The notes under the pieces: generated by a model
Told to the model about the DNA's origin: nothing
Seen by the model: only the letters and a program-made list of their open reading frames with translations
Databases searched by the model: none
Made by a program: the position numbers and the translations under genes
Shown: piece by piece, positions 1 through 5,688 of the stretch
Numbering within the stretch: the stretch's first letter is position 1
How the letters are laid out: every line of letters begins with the position of its first letter
From: Nitrosopumilaceae archaeon
GTDB lineage: Archaea > Thermoproteota > Nitrososphaeria > Nitrososphaerales > Nitrosopumilaceae
Assembly (NCBI GenBank): GCA_030697975.1
Contig: JAUYOQ010000247.1
Span: forward strand, 1-6,670
DNA: 6,670 nt
Reading direction: 5' to 3'

Positions 1-1991
1 GCTAGTTTTTGTTTTTGTGCAACAAGCAAATATCTAGAGTGGCTTTCTGAGAAAAGCAGTCTATCATGAGAAATTTTTTCGCCTGGAATTTTATCCAAAG
101 ACACTTTACAGCCAACATTATTTTGCATGCAAAGCTCAGACACTGCCACCGCAATCCCGCCCTTTGAGCAGTCATGAGCCCCCTTTAGCAGGTCTTTTTT
201 GAAAAGTGCAAGTACTGCATCCATGTTTTCTTTTGATTCTTTAAAGTCAACCTTAGGACATCCCCCTCCAACAAAATCATGAATGTATTCAAAGTATTCA
301 GAGCCGCCAAGCTCATTTTTTGTCTTGCCAACAAGAATCAGCACATCGCCTTGCGATGCGCTAGCATGTAGTGGTTCTTTGTCAATCAGGCCCAAGACTC
401 CAATGACTGGGGTTGGCTTGATAGGCCCTTTTGGGGTTTCGTTGTAAAAGCTAACCTTTCCGCCAACACATGGAATATCAAAATGCTTTGCATAGTCTGC
501 TAGTCCCTTTAATGCCTCAATAAAGGTCCAAAAAATTTCTGGGTCTTCTGGATTTCCAAACTGAAGATGGTCTACCATTCCTATTGGCTTTGCGCCAGTA
601 CATACAACATTGCGACATGCTTCCTCAAAGCAGCCTATTGCCCCTTGGCGAGGATCAATATAGCAATGCTTTGGGTTGCCGTCTATTTTTACTGCCAAGA
701 ACTTGCCGTTATCTAGTCGCAAGACAGCAGCATCATAGCCTGGCTTGATTACAGTCCTGATTCCAACCTCATGATCATACTGGCCATACACCCACCTCTT
801 GCTTGCAAGATTCGGGCTAGATAATAATTTTAAAAGTACAAGTGAAAGGTCAGATTGAGTTTTGAGTTTTTTTTCGTTTTGAATTCCTTTTAGATAAGCT
901 GGCTTTTTTGTTGGCCTGTCAAGCAACGGGGCGTTTGCAACGACATTTGCAGGAAGAAGGGCAAGCGTGTTTTTTTTCTTTTTTACATGCATCATTTTAT
1001 TGTCCTTTACCTTGCCAATTACAGAACACTGGACATGAAATTTTTTGCAAATATCTTGCAGCGTTTTTAATTTTGCCTTGTCTGTAATTATCAACATTCT
1101 TTCTTGTGACTCTGAAATCATAATCTCATCTGGACTCATGCCAGGCTCTCTTGTATGGACGCTGTCTACATCAAGCTCAATTCCAATTGATAGAGAATCT
1201 GCAATTTCTGAAATCGCACATGAAAGGCCGCCACCGCCCAAGTCCTTTACTGCCTTGATACACTTTTGATTTCGTGCTTCAAGTACTGCTTCAATGATTA
1301 GCTTTTCAATAAAGGGGTCAGGAATCTGTACAGCTGATCTGTTCTCTGATTCTAAAGAATCAGACGCAAATTGTGAGCCGCCTATTCCGTCTCTTCCGGT
1401 AAAGCCACCAAGTAGTACAACCAAGTCTCCTTTTTGCGCCGTATTTTTTATGAGCCGATCCTTTTTTCCAAAGCCAATTGATGCTACATCGACTAGTGCA
1501 TAGTTTGAATAACAGTCATCAAACTCTACCTCGCCGCCAACTGTTGGAATTCCAATACAGTTTCCATAATCTGCGATGCCAGTTACTGCGTTTTTAAAAA
1601 GCCATCTCGCATGAGGATCTTTTTCTATATTGCCAAACCTAAGGCCATCAAGAATTGCAATAGGTCTTGTCCCAGCGGAGATAATGTCTCGGATTACTCC
1701 GCCAACTCCTGTTGCGGCACCGCCATATGGCTCAACAGCTGATGGATGGTTATGACTTTCAATGTGGACTGTAACTATGTAATCATCGCCAACATCTAAA
1801 ACGCCAGAATCAAAGCCCTTTTCAGATATTACCCGCGATCCTTTCATTGGCAGCGTTTTTAGGTGCTTTTTTGATGACTTGTACGAGCAGTGCTCAGACC
1901 ACTCTGCTGCAACTATATTTAGCTCAGTCTTTGTTGGCTTTCGTCCAATCTTTTTTTCAAGATATTCGTATTCTTGTTTTTCAAGACTCAA
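1..1991 (-). CDS. purL: Phosphoribosylformylglycinamidine (FGAM) synthase, large ATP-binding subunit PurL (partial, C-terminus cut by window edge)
   Basis: PurL is the ATP-binding catalytic subunit of FGAM synthetase in de novo purine synthesis. It amidates FGAR using ATP and ammonia channelled from PurQ. The open frame gives 663 residues without interruption. Archaeal small PurL proteins run to roughly 700-740 aa, so a few dozen C-terminal residues lie outside the window. Visible motifs are EWSEHCSYKSSK at 30-41 (active-site H34), IESHNHPSAVEP at 77-88 (metal-binding E78 and proton-acceptor H80 by homology), GGAATGVGG at 90-98, DLGGGGLSCAISE near 250-262, and in the second half HDCSKGGIAVAVSE from 606, the matching element of the internally duplicated fold. 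The start is TTG at 1991-1989. The next in-frame ATG is residue 49, which would delete the EHCS motif. The gene overlaps the purQ stop by 4 nt and has a GGTG ribosome-binding motif upstream. Family assignment is very secure. Confidence 0.96.
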   Translation of the reverse strand, partial: MSLEKQEYEYLEKKIGRKPTKTELNIVAAEWSEHCSYKSSKKHLKTLPMKGSRVISEKGFDSGVLDVGDDYIVTVHIESHNHPSAVEPYGGAATGVGGVIRDIISAGTRPIAILDGLRFGNIEKDPHARWLFKNAVTGIADYGNCIGIPTVGGEVEFDDCYSNYALVDVASIGFGKKDRLIKNTAQKGDLVVLLGGFTGRDGIGGSQFASDSLESENRSAVQIPDPFIEKLIIEAVLEARNQKCIKAVKDLGGGGLSCAISEIADSLSIGIELDVDSVHTREPGMSPDEIMISESQERMLIITDKAKLKTLQDICKKFHVQCSVIGKVKDNKMMHVKKKKNTLALLPANVVANAPLLDRPTKKPAYLKGIQNEKKLKTQSDLSLVLLKLLSSPNLASKRWVYGQYDHEVGIRTVIKPGYDAAVLRLDNGKFLAVKIDGNPKHCYIDPRQGAIGCFEEACRNVVCTGAKPIGMVDHLQFGNPEDPEIFWTFIEALKGLADYAKHFDIPCVGGKVSFYNETPKGPIKPTPVIGVLGLIDKEPLHASASQGDVLILVGKTKNELGGSEYFEYIHDFVGGGCPKVDFKESKENMDAVLALFKKDLLKGAHDCSKGGIAVAVSELCMQNNVGCKVSLDKIPGEKISHDRLLFSESHSRYLLVAQKQKL

Positions 1992-2668
1992 TTTGTTACA
2001 CCGATTGTATTAAACAGTGATTCAAAAATCAGCGAAGCTGGCTTGCAGTCAATAGGATTGATTTGCGGCTCAACTGCCCTCTCAGGATGAGGCATCATGC
2101 CAACAACATTTCCTTCCTTGTTGCAAACACCTGCAATACGCATAGTAGAACCGTTAATTTCTTCGCCATATCTAAAGACAATTTGATTATTTTTCTTAAG
2201 ATCTACAAGCGTTTGCTCATCTGCATAGTATCTACCCTCGCCATTTGCAATTGGTATTGGAATTTTTTGTCCAATCTTTAGCTTGTTTGTAAACGGAGTC
2301 TTGTTATTTTCAACAATCAGATGCGTCCATTTGCACATAAAGCTAAGCGATGTATTTTTTAGCAAAACACCTGGTAGCAGACCTGACTCAACAAGAATTT
2401 GAAAGCCGTTGCAGACCCCTAAAACTGGCAATCCCCTACTTGCTAATCTTTTTACATCTGCAATCACGGGACTGTGGGCTGCAATTACTCCTGCCCTTAG
2501 CCTGTCGCCATATGAAAAGCCGCCAGGAAGTATTATGGCATCTAGATTTGATGGCAGTTTTTTTTCATGCCAGAAATATTGCGCATCTACTTTGAATACA
2601 TCTGTCAATACATGGTACATGTCTCGATCGCAGTTGCTTCCTGGAAAAACTATGACCCCAACCTTCAC
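1988..2668 (-). CDS. purQ: FGAM synthetase glutamine amidotransferase subunit PurQ
   Basis: PurQ hydrolyses glutamine and passes ammonia to PurL in the cytoplasmic PurSQL complex. The 226-aa protein is a complete class I glutamine amidotransferase of normal length. It opens with the typical GVIVFPGSNCDRD (4-16), has LPGGFSYGDRLRAG at 47-60, the nucleophile elbow GVCNGFQIL at 84-92 with catalytic Cys86, and PHPERAVEP at 193-201 giving the His194/Glu196 part of the triad. The start is GTG at 2668. Upstream in the same frame come GCT, ATA, TGG and then TAA, so no other start is possible. An ATG at 2678 is in another frame. Its TGA stop shares bases with the purL TTG start, implying translational coupling. 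A gap of 73 nt separates it from purS, with a TATA-like box 27 nt before the GTG, so it may also be transcribed separately as a leaderless message. Confidence 0.97.
   Translation of the reverse strand: MKVGVIVFPGSNCDRDMYHVLTDVFKVDAQYFWHEKKLPSNLDAIILPGGFSYGDRLRAGVIAAHSPVIADVKRLASRGLPVLGVCNGFQILVESGLLPGVLLKNTSLSFMCKWTHLIVENNKTPFTNKLKIGQKIPIPIANGEGRYYADEQTLVDLKKNNQIVFRYGEEINGSTMRIAGVCNKEGNVVGMMPHPERAVEPQINPIDCKPASLIFESLFNTIGVTN
1999..2002 (-). promoter_or_regulatory. Probable ribosome binding site (GGTG) for the TTG start of purL, inside purQ
   Basis: Reading the minus strand, GGTG lies seven bases before the TTG start of purL, within the last codons of purQ. It matches part of the GGAGGTGATC sequence complementary to the usual archaeal 16S 3' end. 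It fits purL being translated from an internal site on a shared purQ-purL message and supports the TTG start. A four-base match can arise by chance. Confidence 0.45.
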
Positions 2669-2686
2669 AGCTATCCATTAGAGGAT

Positions 2687-2699
2687 ACGTTATTAAATT
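2687..2699 (-). promoter_or_regulatory. Candidate TATA-type promoter of purQ (leaderless)
   Basis: On the minus strand this reads AATTTAATAACGT. Its TTTAATA core centres about 27 nt upstream of the purQ GTG, the spacing expected between an archaeal TATA box and the transcription start, so the message would begin at or very near the start codon. There is no convincing Shine-Dalgarno sequence before the GTG. The TTAATAACGT part nearly repeats the box before purS. Position and composition only. Confidence 0.4.
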
Positions 2700-2741
2700 C
2701 AATCTCTCAAAACAGTTTTTAATTAAAGTATGGATCGCAGC

Positions 2742-2996
2742 CTAAAAAACATCAACTGTAATACGGCTTACCATGGGATTATAGATTCGCAGCTCATCAC
2801 ATAACTTGCGAACCTTTTTTTCTGCAGACTTTTTGTCTTTTTCCTTTATTGTAAACTTTAACATTTTTGCAGAATGGATTTTTGTAACAAAAGAATAATT
2901 TCCTTTTAGGACAAGATCGTTAAGGATTGTTTCGCCTTCAGGATCATTTATTCCTGGTTTATTTTCAATTGTAACATGGACAGTATATGTTGACAT
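2742..2996 (-). CDS. purS: FGAM synthetase subunit PurS
   Basis: PurS is the small dimeric subunit that bridges PurQ and the small form of PurL so that ammonia can be channelled. The 84-aa product has normal family length. It begins with a beta strand (TYTVHVTIENKPGINDPEG, 3-21) containing the KPG-x-x-DPEG signature, followed by the helix ETILNDLVLKG. The second strand, FVTKIHSAKMLKFTI, replaces the common VRxGK wording of bacterial PurS with IHSAK, a moderate divergence. The ATG at 2996 is well placed for the family. It is the first gene of the purS-purQ-purL set, and its separation as a stand-alone subunit matches the short archaeal and Gram-positive type of PurL seen next door. A TATA-like box 21-31 nt upstream suggests a leaderless transcript. 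Confidence 0.94.
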   Translation of the reverse strand: MSTYTVHVTIENKPGINDPEGETILNDLVLKGNYSFVTKIHSAKMLKFTIKEKDKKSAEKKVRKLCDELRIYNPMVSRITVDVF

Positions 2997-3016
2997 AAAT
3001 TTGTGTCATAATCAAA

Positions 3017-3027
3017 ACGTAATTAAC
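3017..3027 (-). promoter_or_regulatory. Candidate TATA-type promoter of purS (leaderless), with TTAATTACGT box
   Basis: The minus strand reads GTTAATTACGT here, ending 20 nt before the purS ATG. The TTAATTA core centres about 27 nt upstream, which puts the predicted transcription start at the start codon. No Shine-Dalgarno sequence is seen. The box differs at one base from TTAATAACGT before purQ. It sits in the 102-bp divergent region shared with the gene starting at 3099. Confidence 0.42.
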
Positions 3028-3066
3028 CTATCTTTACATGCAATATCATTAAAACAATAATAACAA

Positions 3067-3074
3067 TTACATAA
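3067..3074 (+). promoter_or_regulatory. Candidate TATA-type promoter of the 155-aa hypothetical gene
   Basis: TTACATAA centres about 28 nt before the ATG at 3099. The bases between it and the ATG contain no GGAGG-like motif, so a leaderless transcript is likely. The surrounding sequence (3053-3075) is AT-rich, so the exact box is uncertain. Confidence 0.33.
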
Positions 3075-3098
3075 CACTGCTTTAGCTTGATTATCTAG

Positions 3099-3566
3099 AT
3101 GATACGAGACAGATACTGGAAACTAACGTCAGAAGAAGTTGAGAAGCTAAACTATAACATACAAAAGGTTCTCAACTGGGAAATAAAATGCATCAGGGAG
3201 CCAGAAGAAAATGCAGAGTTTATTGGAGTATTTCTCTATAAAAATGGAACACCGTTTGATTATAATCAAATTAAAGGAATTGCTTACTATCATAACAATA
3301 TTGAAAGAAAAGACGTGCCTGAAATTGCAAAATTTCTCAAATCAAAAGTTGGAGGCGAGGAAAAAGAACGTGGAGAGCGAGGTTTTCTCGAAGGCTCAAA
3401 GGAGATCTATAGCGGAAAAGAGGTTGGCCAGCTTGCAAAAGAGCTCGAGTCAGAGTTCAAGGCAAAGGCTTCAATATCAATAGAGTTTGAGGACTTGACA
3501 GAAGAAGAAAAAGAACAATCAGGACTCCCGACAGCAAAGCTTTTGCCAGTACCTGGCGGAAGATAG
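3099..3566 (+). CDS. Hypothetical highly charged protein, 155 aa
   Basis: I do not recognise this family. The product has no signal peptide, membrane segment or familiar catalytic motif, and should be a soluble cytoplasmic protein. Residues 1-82 look like a compact domain: a helix-rich start (YWKLTSEEVEKLNYNIQKVL), a probable strand EFIGVFLYKNG at 40-50, and an aromatic stretch GIAYYHNN at 60-67. A Gly/Glu/Arg-rich linker (GGEEKERGERG, 85-95) follows, then a charged helix (KEVGQLAKELESEFKAKA) and a tail ending in GLPTAKLLPVPGGR. The ATG has a TATA-like box 28 nt upstream and no earlier in-frame alternative was needed. Codon usage resembles its neighbours. It is divergent from purS and lies 83 nt before tatC in the same direction, which shows no clear functional link. 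The coding call is strong because the frame is long, AT-rich codons are used sensibly, and flanking gaps fit promoters. Confidence 0.82.
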   Translation: MIRDRYWKLTSEEVEKLNYNIQKVLNWEIKCIREPEENAEFIGVFLYKNGTPFDYNQIKGIAYYHNNIERKDVPEIAKFLKSKVGGEEKERGERGFLEGSKEIYSGKEVGQLAKELESEFKAKASISIEFEDLTEEEKEQSGLPTAKLLPVPGGR

Positions 3567-3568
3567 CA

Positions 3569-3600
3569 TTTTTGATATTGCTAGAATGTGTTTTATGTTT
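3569..3600 (+). terminator. Possible T-rich transcription terminator after the 155-aa gene
   Basis: Just after the TAG stop there is a run of five T (3569-3573) and then a TGTTTTATGTTT stretch (3589-3600). Archaeal RNA polymerase can terminate at such T tracts without a hairpin. The tracts are short, so read-through into tatC is equally possible. Confidence 0.25.
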
Positions 3601-3620
3601 AAAAATAAAATAATACTGAA

Positions 3621-3641
3621 AATAAATAGTGCTTGAAGGAA
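3621..3641 (+). promoter_or_regulatory. Candidate promoter box and weak ribosome binding site of tatC
   Basis: AATAAATA (3621-3628) centres about 25 nt before the tatC ATG, the leaderless spacing. GAAGGAA (3635-3641) lies 9 nt before the ATG and could be a weak Shine-Dalgarno sequence. In that case the more distal TTTAAAAATAAAATAATA (from 3598) may be the real TATA element, giving a leader of about 20 nt. The two readings cannot be separated from sequence. Confidence 0.33.
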
Positions 3642-3649
3642 ATTAATCC

Positions 3650-4447
3650 ATGTCCGAGATACAAGAAATCACTCAACACCTAAATGAGCTTAGAACACGT
3701 ATCTTGCGAATTGTTATTGCTGTTGGAATAGTTATTGCCTTTATTCTGTCATTTCATTTTACTCCAATCGAGTTTTCCGGATTAACACTCTACTATCCAG
3801 AACCACGCCCCCTAGACAACATTGCTGCACAGATTACAAACCAGATGAGAGTGCAACTTGTACCAGAAGGCGTTGCACTAATCCAAACTGCTCCAGGTCA
3901 GGCATTTTTTGCCCAGATATACATAGCCGCACTTGTTGGGATAGTTGTTTCGATGCCAATTGTTGTAAGGGAGTTTAGTGGATTTATTGCACCTGCACTA
4001 AAGGAACGTGAGATTAAAGTTGGACGATCAATTGCACTTCCTGCATTAGGTCTTTTTGTTACCGGCTGTGTTTTTTCATACGTTATGGTAATTCCATACA
4101 TTCTTGATTTTCTTTACCAATATGGCGAGTCTGCAGGCATTGTTACATTCCTTAACATAGTTGATTTTGTGACATTTGTTTTGCAGTTTCTTTTGGCATT
4201 TGGAATTTCTTTTCAGTTGCCTTTGGTAATGTATGCTGCAACAGTATCAGGACTAGCTGATGCGTCGTTTTGGCGAAAAAATATCAGATATGCAATTGTT
4301 GCAATAGTTGTTTTTGGTGCAATAATCACACCAGATGGAAGTGGAGTCACCATGTGGTTTATCGCAATACCAATGATTGTACTATACCTTGCAGGAATGG
4401 TAGTTGTTGAGAGAAAACAACGCCAAAACAAAGTGTTGCATACATGA
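3650..4447 (+). CDS. tatC: Sec-independent (twin-arginine) protein translocase subunit TatC
   Basis: TatC is the integral membrane receptor of the Tat pathway, which recognises twin-arginine signal peptides and recruits TatA to export folded proteins. The 265-aa product is of normal length. It begins with the hallmark cytoplasmic HLNELRTRI (10-18). The signature FSGFIAPALKERE (109-121) follows the second membrane segment, with E119 at the position of the conserved Glu103 of the E. coli protein. Six membrane segments can be drawn at about 19-36, 87-107, 126-150, 167-190, 213-228 and 234-252. TPDGSGVTMWFIAIP (227-241) matches the family stretch between the last two. The loop between segments 1 and 2 (37-86) is about 50 residues and ends TAPGQAFFAQI, as in other TatC. 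TatA follows 32 nt downstream on the same strand, so the pair forms a minimal TatAC system. In ammonia-oxidising archaea likely cargo includes copper proteins, an inference. Confidence 0.95.
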   Translation: MSEIQEITQHLNELRTRILRIVIAVGIVIAFILSFHFTPIEFSGLTLYYPEPRPLDNIAAQITNQMRVQLVPEGVALIQTAPGQAFFAQIYIAALVGIVVSMPIVVREFSGFIAPALKEREIKVGRSIALPALGLFVTGCVFSYVMVIPYILDFLYQYGESAGIVTFLNIVDFVTFVLQFLLAFGISFQLPLVMYAATVSGLADASFWRKNIRYAIVAIVVFGAIITPDGSGVTMWFIAIPMIVLYLAGMVVVERKQRQNKVLHT

Positions 4448-4451
4448 ACAC

Positions 4452-4457
4452 TTAAAT
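4452..4457 (+). promoter_or_regulatory. Candidate TATA-type promoter of tatA
   Basis: TTAAAT, four nt after the tatC stop codon, centres about 25 nt before the tatA ATG. No Shine-Dalgarno sequence precedes that ATG (the 15 bases before it are A-rich with AGAGCA). TatA may therefore have its own leaderless transcript in addition to read-through from tatC, which would fit the usual excess of TatA over TatC. Confidence 0.33.
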
Positions 4458-4479
4458 CTCAAAAAGAGCAAAAAACTAC

Positions 4480-4677
4480 ATGTTAGATGCCATACCTAAC
4501 TTGATAGCTGGCCAGGAATGGATCTTTATCATAATAATTGCAGTCATAGTCATCTTTGGTGCAAAAAAGATTCCAGAGCTTGCTAAAACATTTGGTAAAG
4601 CAAAAAGCGAGTATGAGAAAGGAAAGATTGAAGGCGATAAAGAGCTCAAAGAGTTCAAAGACAAAAAAGAGTCTTAA
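4480..4677 (+). CDS. tatA: Twin-arginine translocase pore-forming subunit TatA
   Basis: TatA oligomerises in the cytoplasmic membrane at the TatC-cargo complex and permits passage of folded proteins. The 65-aa product has the full family plan: a short N-terminus, one membrane segment (about 14-27, WIFIIIIAVIVIFG), the FG hinge at 26-27, an amphipathic helix (AKKIPELAKTFGKA, 28-41) with a second FG at 38-39, and a charged Lys/Glu tail. The polar residue at the start of the membrane segment is Glu13, a position held by Gln in E. coli TatA and Glu in TatB. This is compatible with one protein covering both roles, as inferred for TatB-less archaea. No tatB is seen here. The ATG at 4480 gives a start of the usual distance from the membrane segment. 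Its TAA stop overlaps the stop of the convergent SRPBCC gene. Confidence 0.92.
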   Translation: MLDAIPNLIAGQEWIFIIIIAVIVIFGAKKIPELAKTFGKAKSEYEKGKIEGDKELKEFKDKKES

Positions 4678-5081
4678 TTTTCTGCAACCCTTGCAAACTC
4701 GTCTATAATATCTTGTAATCCACCAGAAACATTTGGTTTTCGAAATAATCCTAGCTTAAAGTCTGCCTCTACTGTCAGTTTTGTTCCCCCAGGCACAGAG
4801 TCGTACTTTTCAACAATGCAGCTTCCCTTGCAGTCACCGCCAATAACAATGATCTCGTGAAGCTCAGGCGGACTTTTTATGTGCTTTGTCATCATTACAA
4901 ACTCTTTTTTTCCCAAGATCATGTGCTCTTCAATAACAACTACATTATCGCGTTCTGACCTTATCCGAACAGATGGAAAGTATTTTGGAAAGTTTTTTTC
5001 AAAATTTTTGTAATTTGTGGTAATATCGTAAACCTTGTTTCTGTCGGCTTTGATTATTTTTTCAATCTTTATTTTTGACAA
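4674..5081 (-). CDS. SRPBCC / START-like superfamily protein (polyketide cyclase or COQ10-type), 135 aa
   Basis: The protein looks like a small helix-grip (Bet v1, START-like) fold, which encloses a hydrophobic ligand; no ligand can be assigned. The N-terminal strand KIKIEKIIKADRNKVYDITTN, with the KADRNKVYD wording (11-19), is the standard SRPBCC opening (strand, then V-x-D helix). NFEKNFPKYFPSVRI (26-40) matches the following helix-loop where COQ10-like proteins have a W/F-x-x-x-F-P pattern. Alternating strands follow, including GGTKLTVEADFKL (98-110), and a C-terminal helix (GLQDIIDEFARVAE) closes the barrel. The only start is TTG at 5081, because the ubiX TAA lies three codons upstream in the same frame and the next ATG is residue 54. 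It follows ubiX by 6 nt and is almost certainly co-transcribed with it. No strong ribosome binding site is visible, so translation may depend on termination of ubiX. Fold assignment is good, function unknown. Confidence 0.83.
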   Translation of the reverse strand: MSKIKIEKIIKADRNKVYDITTNYKNFEKNFPKYFPSVRIRSERDNVVVIEEHMILGKKEFVMMTKHIKSPPELHEIIVIGGDCKGSCIVEKYDSVPGGTKLTVEADFKLGLFRKPNVSGGLQDIIDEFARVAEN

Positions 5082-5087
5082 TTGTAG

Positions 5088-5645
5088 TTATGCTGAACCC
5101 CATCGTTTGTACAGATTATGCTCAATGTCAAACTGGTCAAGACACTTTCCAACTGTGTGGTTGATGACATCATCTATTGTTGTAGGCTTTGTGTAAAAAC
5201 CTGGAACTGGTGGAAGAATTACAACGCCAAGTCTTGATAGTTTTAACATGTTTTCTAGATGAATGGCAGTAAATGGAGTTTCACGGACAACTAGAACTAG
5301 CTTTCTTGATTCCTTTAATGTGACACCTGCTGCCCGCGCAACCAAGCTCTCATCGTATCCGTTTGCGATGGCAGAAAGCGTCTTCATGCTGCATGGAATT
5401 ACAATCATGCCATCTGTTTTGTGTGTCCCGCTTGAGACACTTGATGCCATGTTAGAATCATCTGAATAGTAAGTTGCAAGCGACTTTACTTTATCAAATG
5501 AATAGTCAGTCTCCATTGCAAGACACTTTTTTGCCCAGTCACTTGCGATAAGATGTGTTTCGACCTTTGCTTTTTTTAGCTCCTCTAAAATTCTAACACC
5601 ATAAATTGTTCCAGTGCTGCCAGTGATTCCTATAACTAGTTTCAC
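5088..5645 (-). CDS. ubiX: UbiX-family flavin prenyltransferase
   Basis: UbiX attaches a dimethylallyl group to FMN, making the prenyl-FMN cofactor used by UbiD-type decarboxylases. The 185-aa protein is full length and soluble. It shows the FMN-binding start GITGSTGTIYG (6-16), where many relatives have GASG, then IPCSMKTLSAIANGYDESL (83-101), the LKESRKLVL stretch (110-118), the RETP motif (121-124), IHLENMLKLS, PPVPGFY (145-151) and TIDDVINHTVGK (156-167), followed by the archaeal-type KRWG ending. The GTG at 5645 is the only usable start because TGA occurs three codons upstream. In many archaea prenyl-FMN serves the decarboxylase of the modified mevalonate pathway, so this gene may support isoprenoid lipid synthesis. 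A role in quinone synthesis is also possible. It is followed by the SRPBCC gene with a 6-nt gap and preceded by a small membrane protein gene. Confidence 0.93.
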   Translation of the reverse strand: MKLVIGITGSTGTIYGVRILEELKKAKVETHLIASDWAKKCLAMETDYSFDKVKSLATYYSDDSNMASSVSSGTHKTDGMIVIPCSMKTLSAIANGYDESLVARAAGVTLKESRKLVLVVRETPFTAIHLENMLKLSRLGVVILPPVPGFYTKPTTIDDVINHTVGKCLDQFDIEHNLYKRWGSA

Positions 5646-5673
5646 AACTTTTCATTTGTGAATTGAAACTGTG

Positions 5674-5687
5674 CTAATTTATTATTA
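5674..5687 (-). promoter_or_regulatory. Candidate promoter of ubiX
   Basis: On the minus strand this reads TAATAATAAATTAG, an AT-only block whose right part centres 32-36 nt before the ubiX GTG. That predicts a very short leader of roughly 5-10 nt. It starts 2 nt beyond the small upstream gene's stop codon, so ubiX can be transcribed on its own or by read-through. Confidence 0.3.
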
Positions 5688-5688
5688 G

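Noticed and set aside
961..985. T-rich tract as a terminator or slippage site
   Set aside because: It encodes a Lys-rich stretch (HVKKKKN) within the uninterrupted purL frame on the minus strand, so it needs no other explanation.
1045..1503. Two plus-strand open frames (74 and 69 aa) antisense to purL
   Set aside because: They lie wholly within the strongly conserved purL coding frame on the opposite strand and have no recognisable protein features; they are shadows of purL.
2668..2678. ATG at 2678 as an alternative purQ start
   Set aside because: It is 10 nt upstream and in a different frame from purQ, and in the purQ frame a TAA lies four codons before the GTG.
2997..3098. A small RNA or riboswitch in the purS divergent region
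   Set aside because: I could find no stable stem-loop or conserved purine or SAM riboswitch core; the sequence is AT-rich and explained by two promoters.
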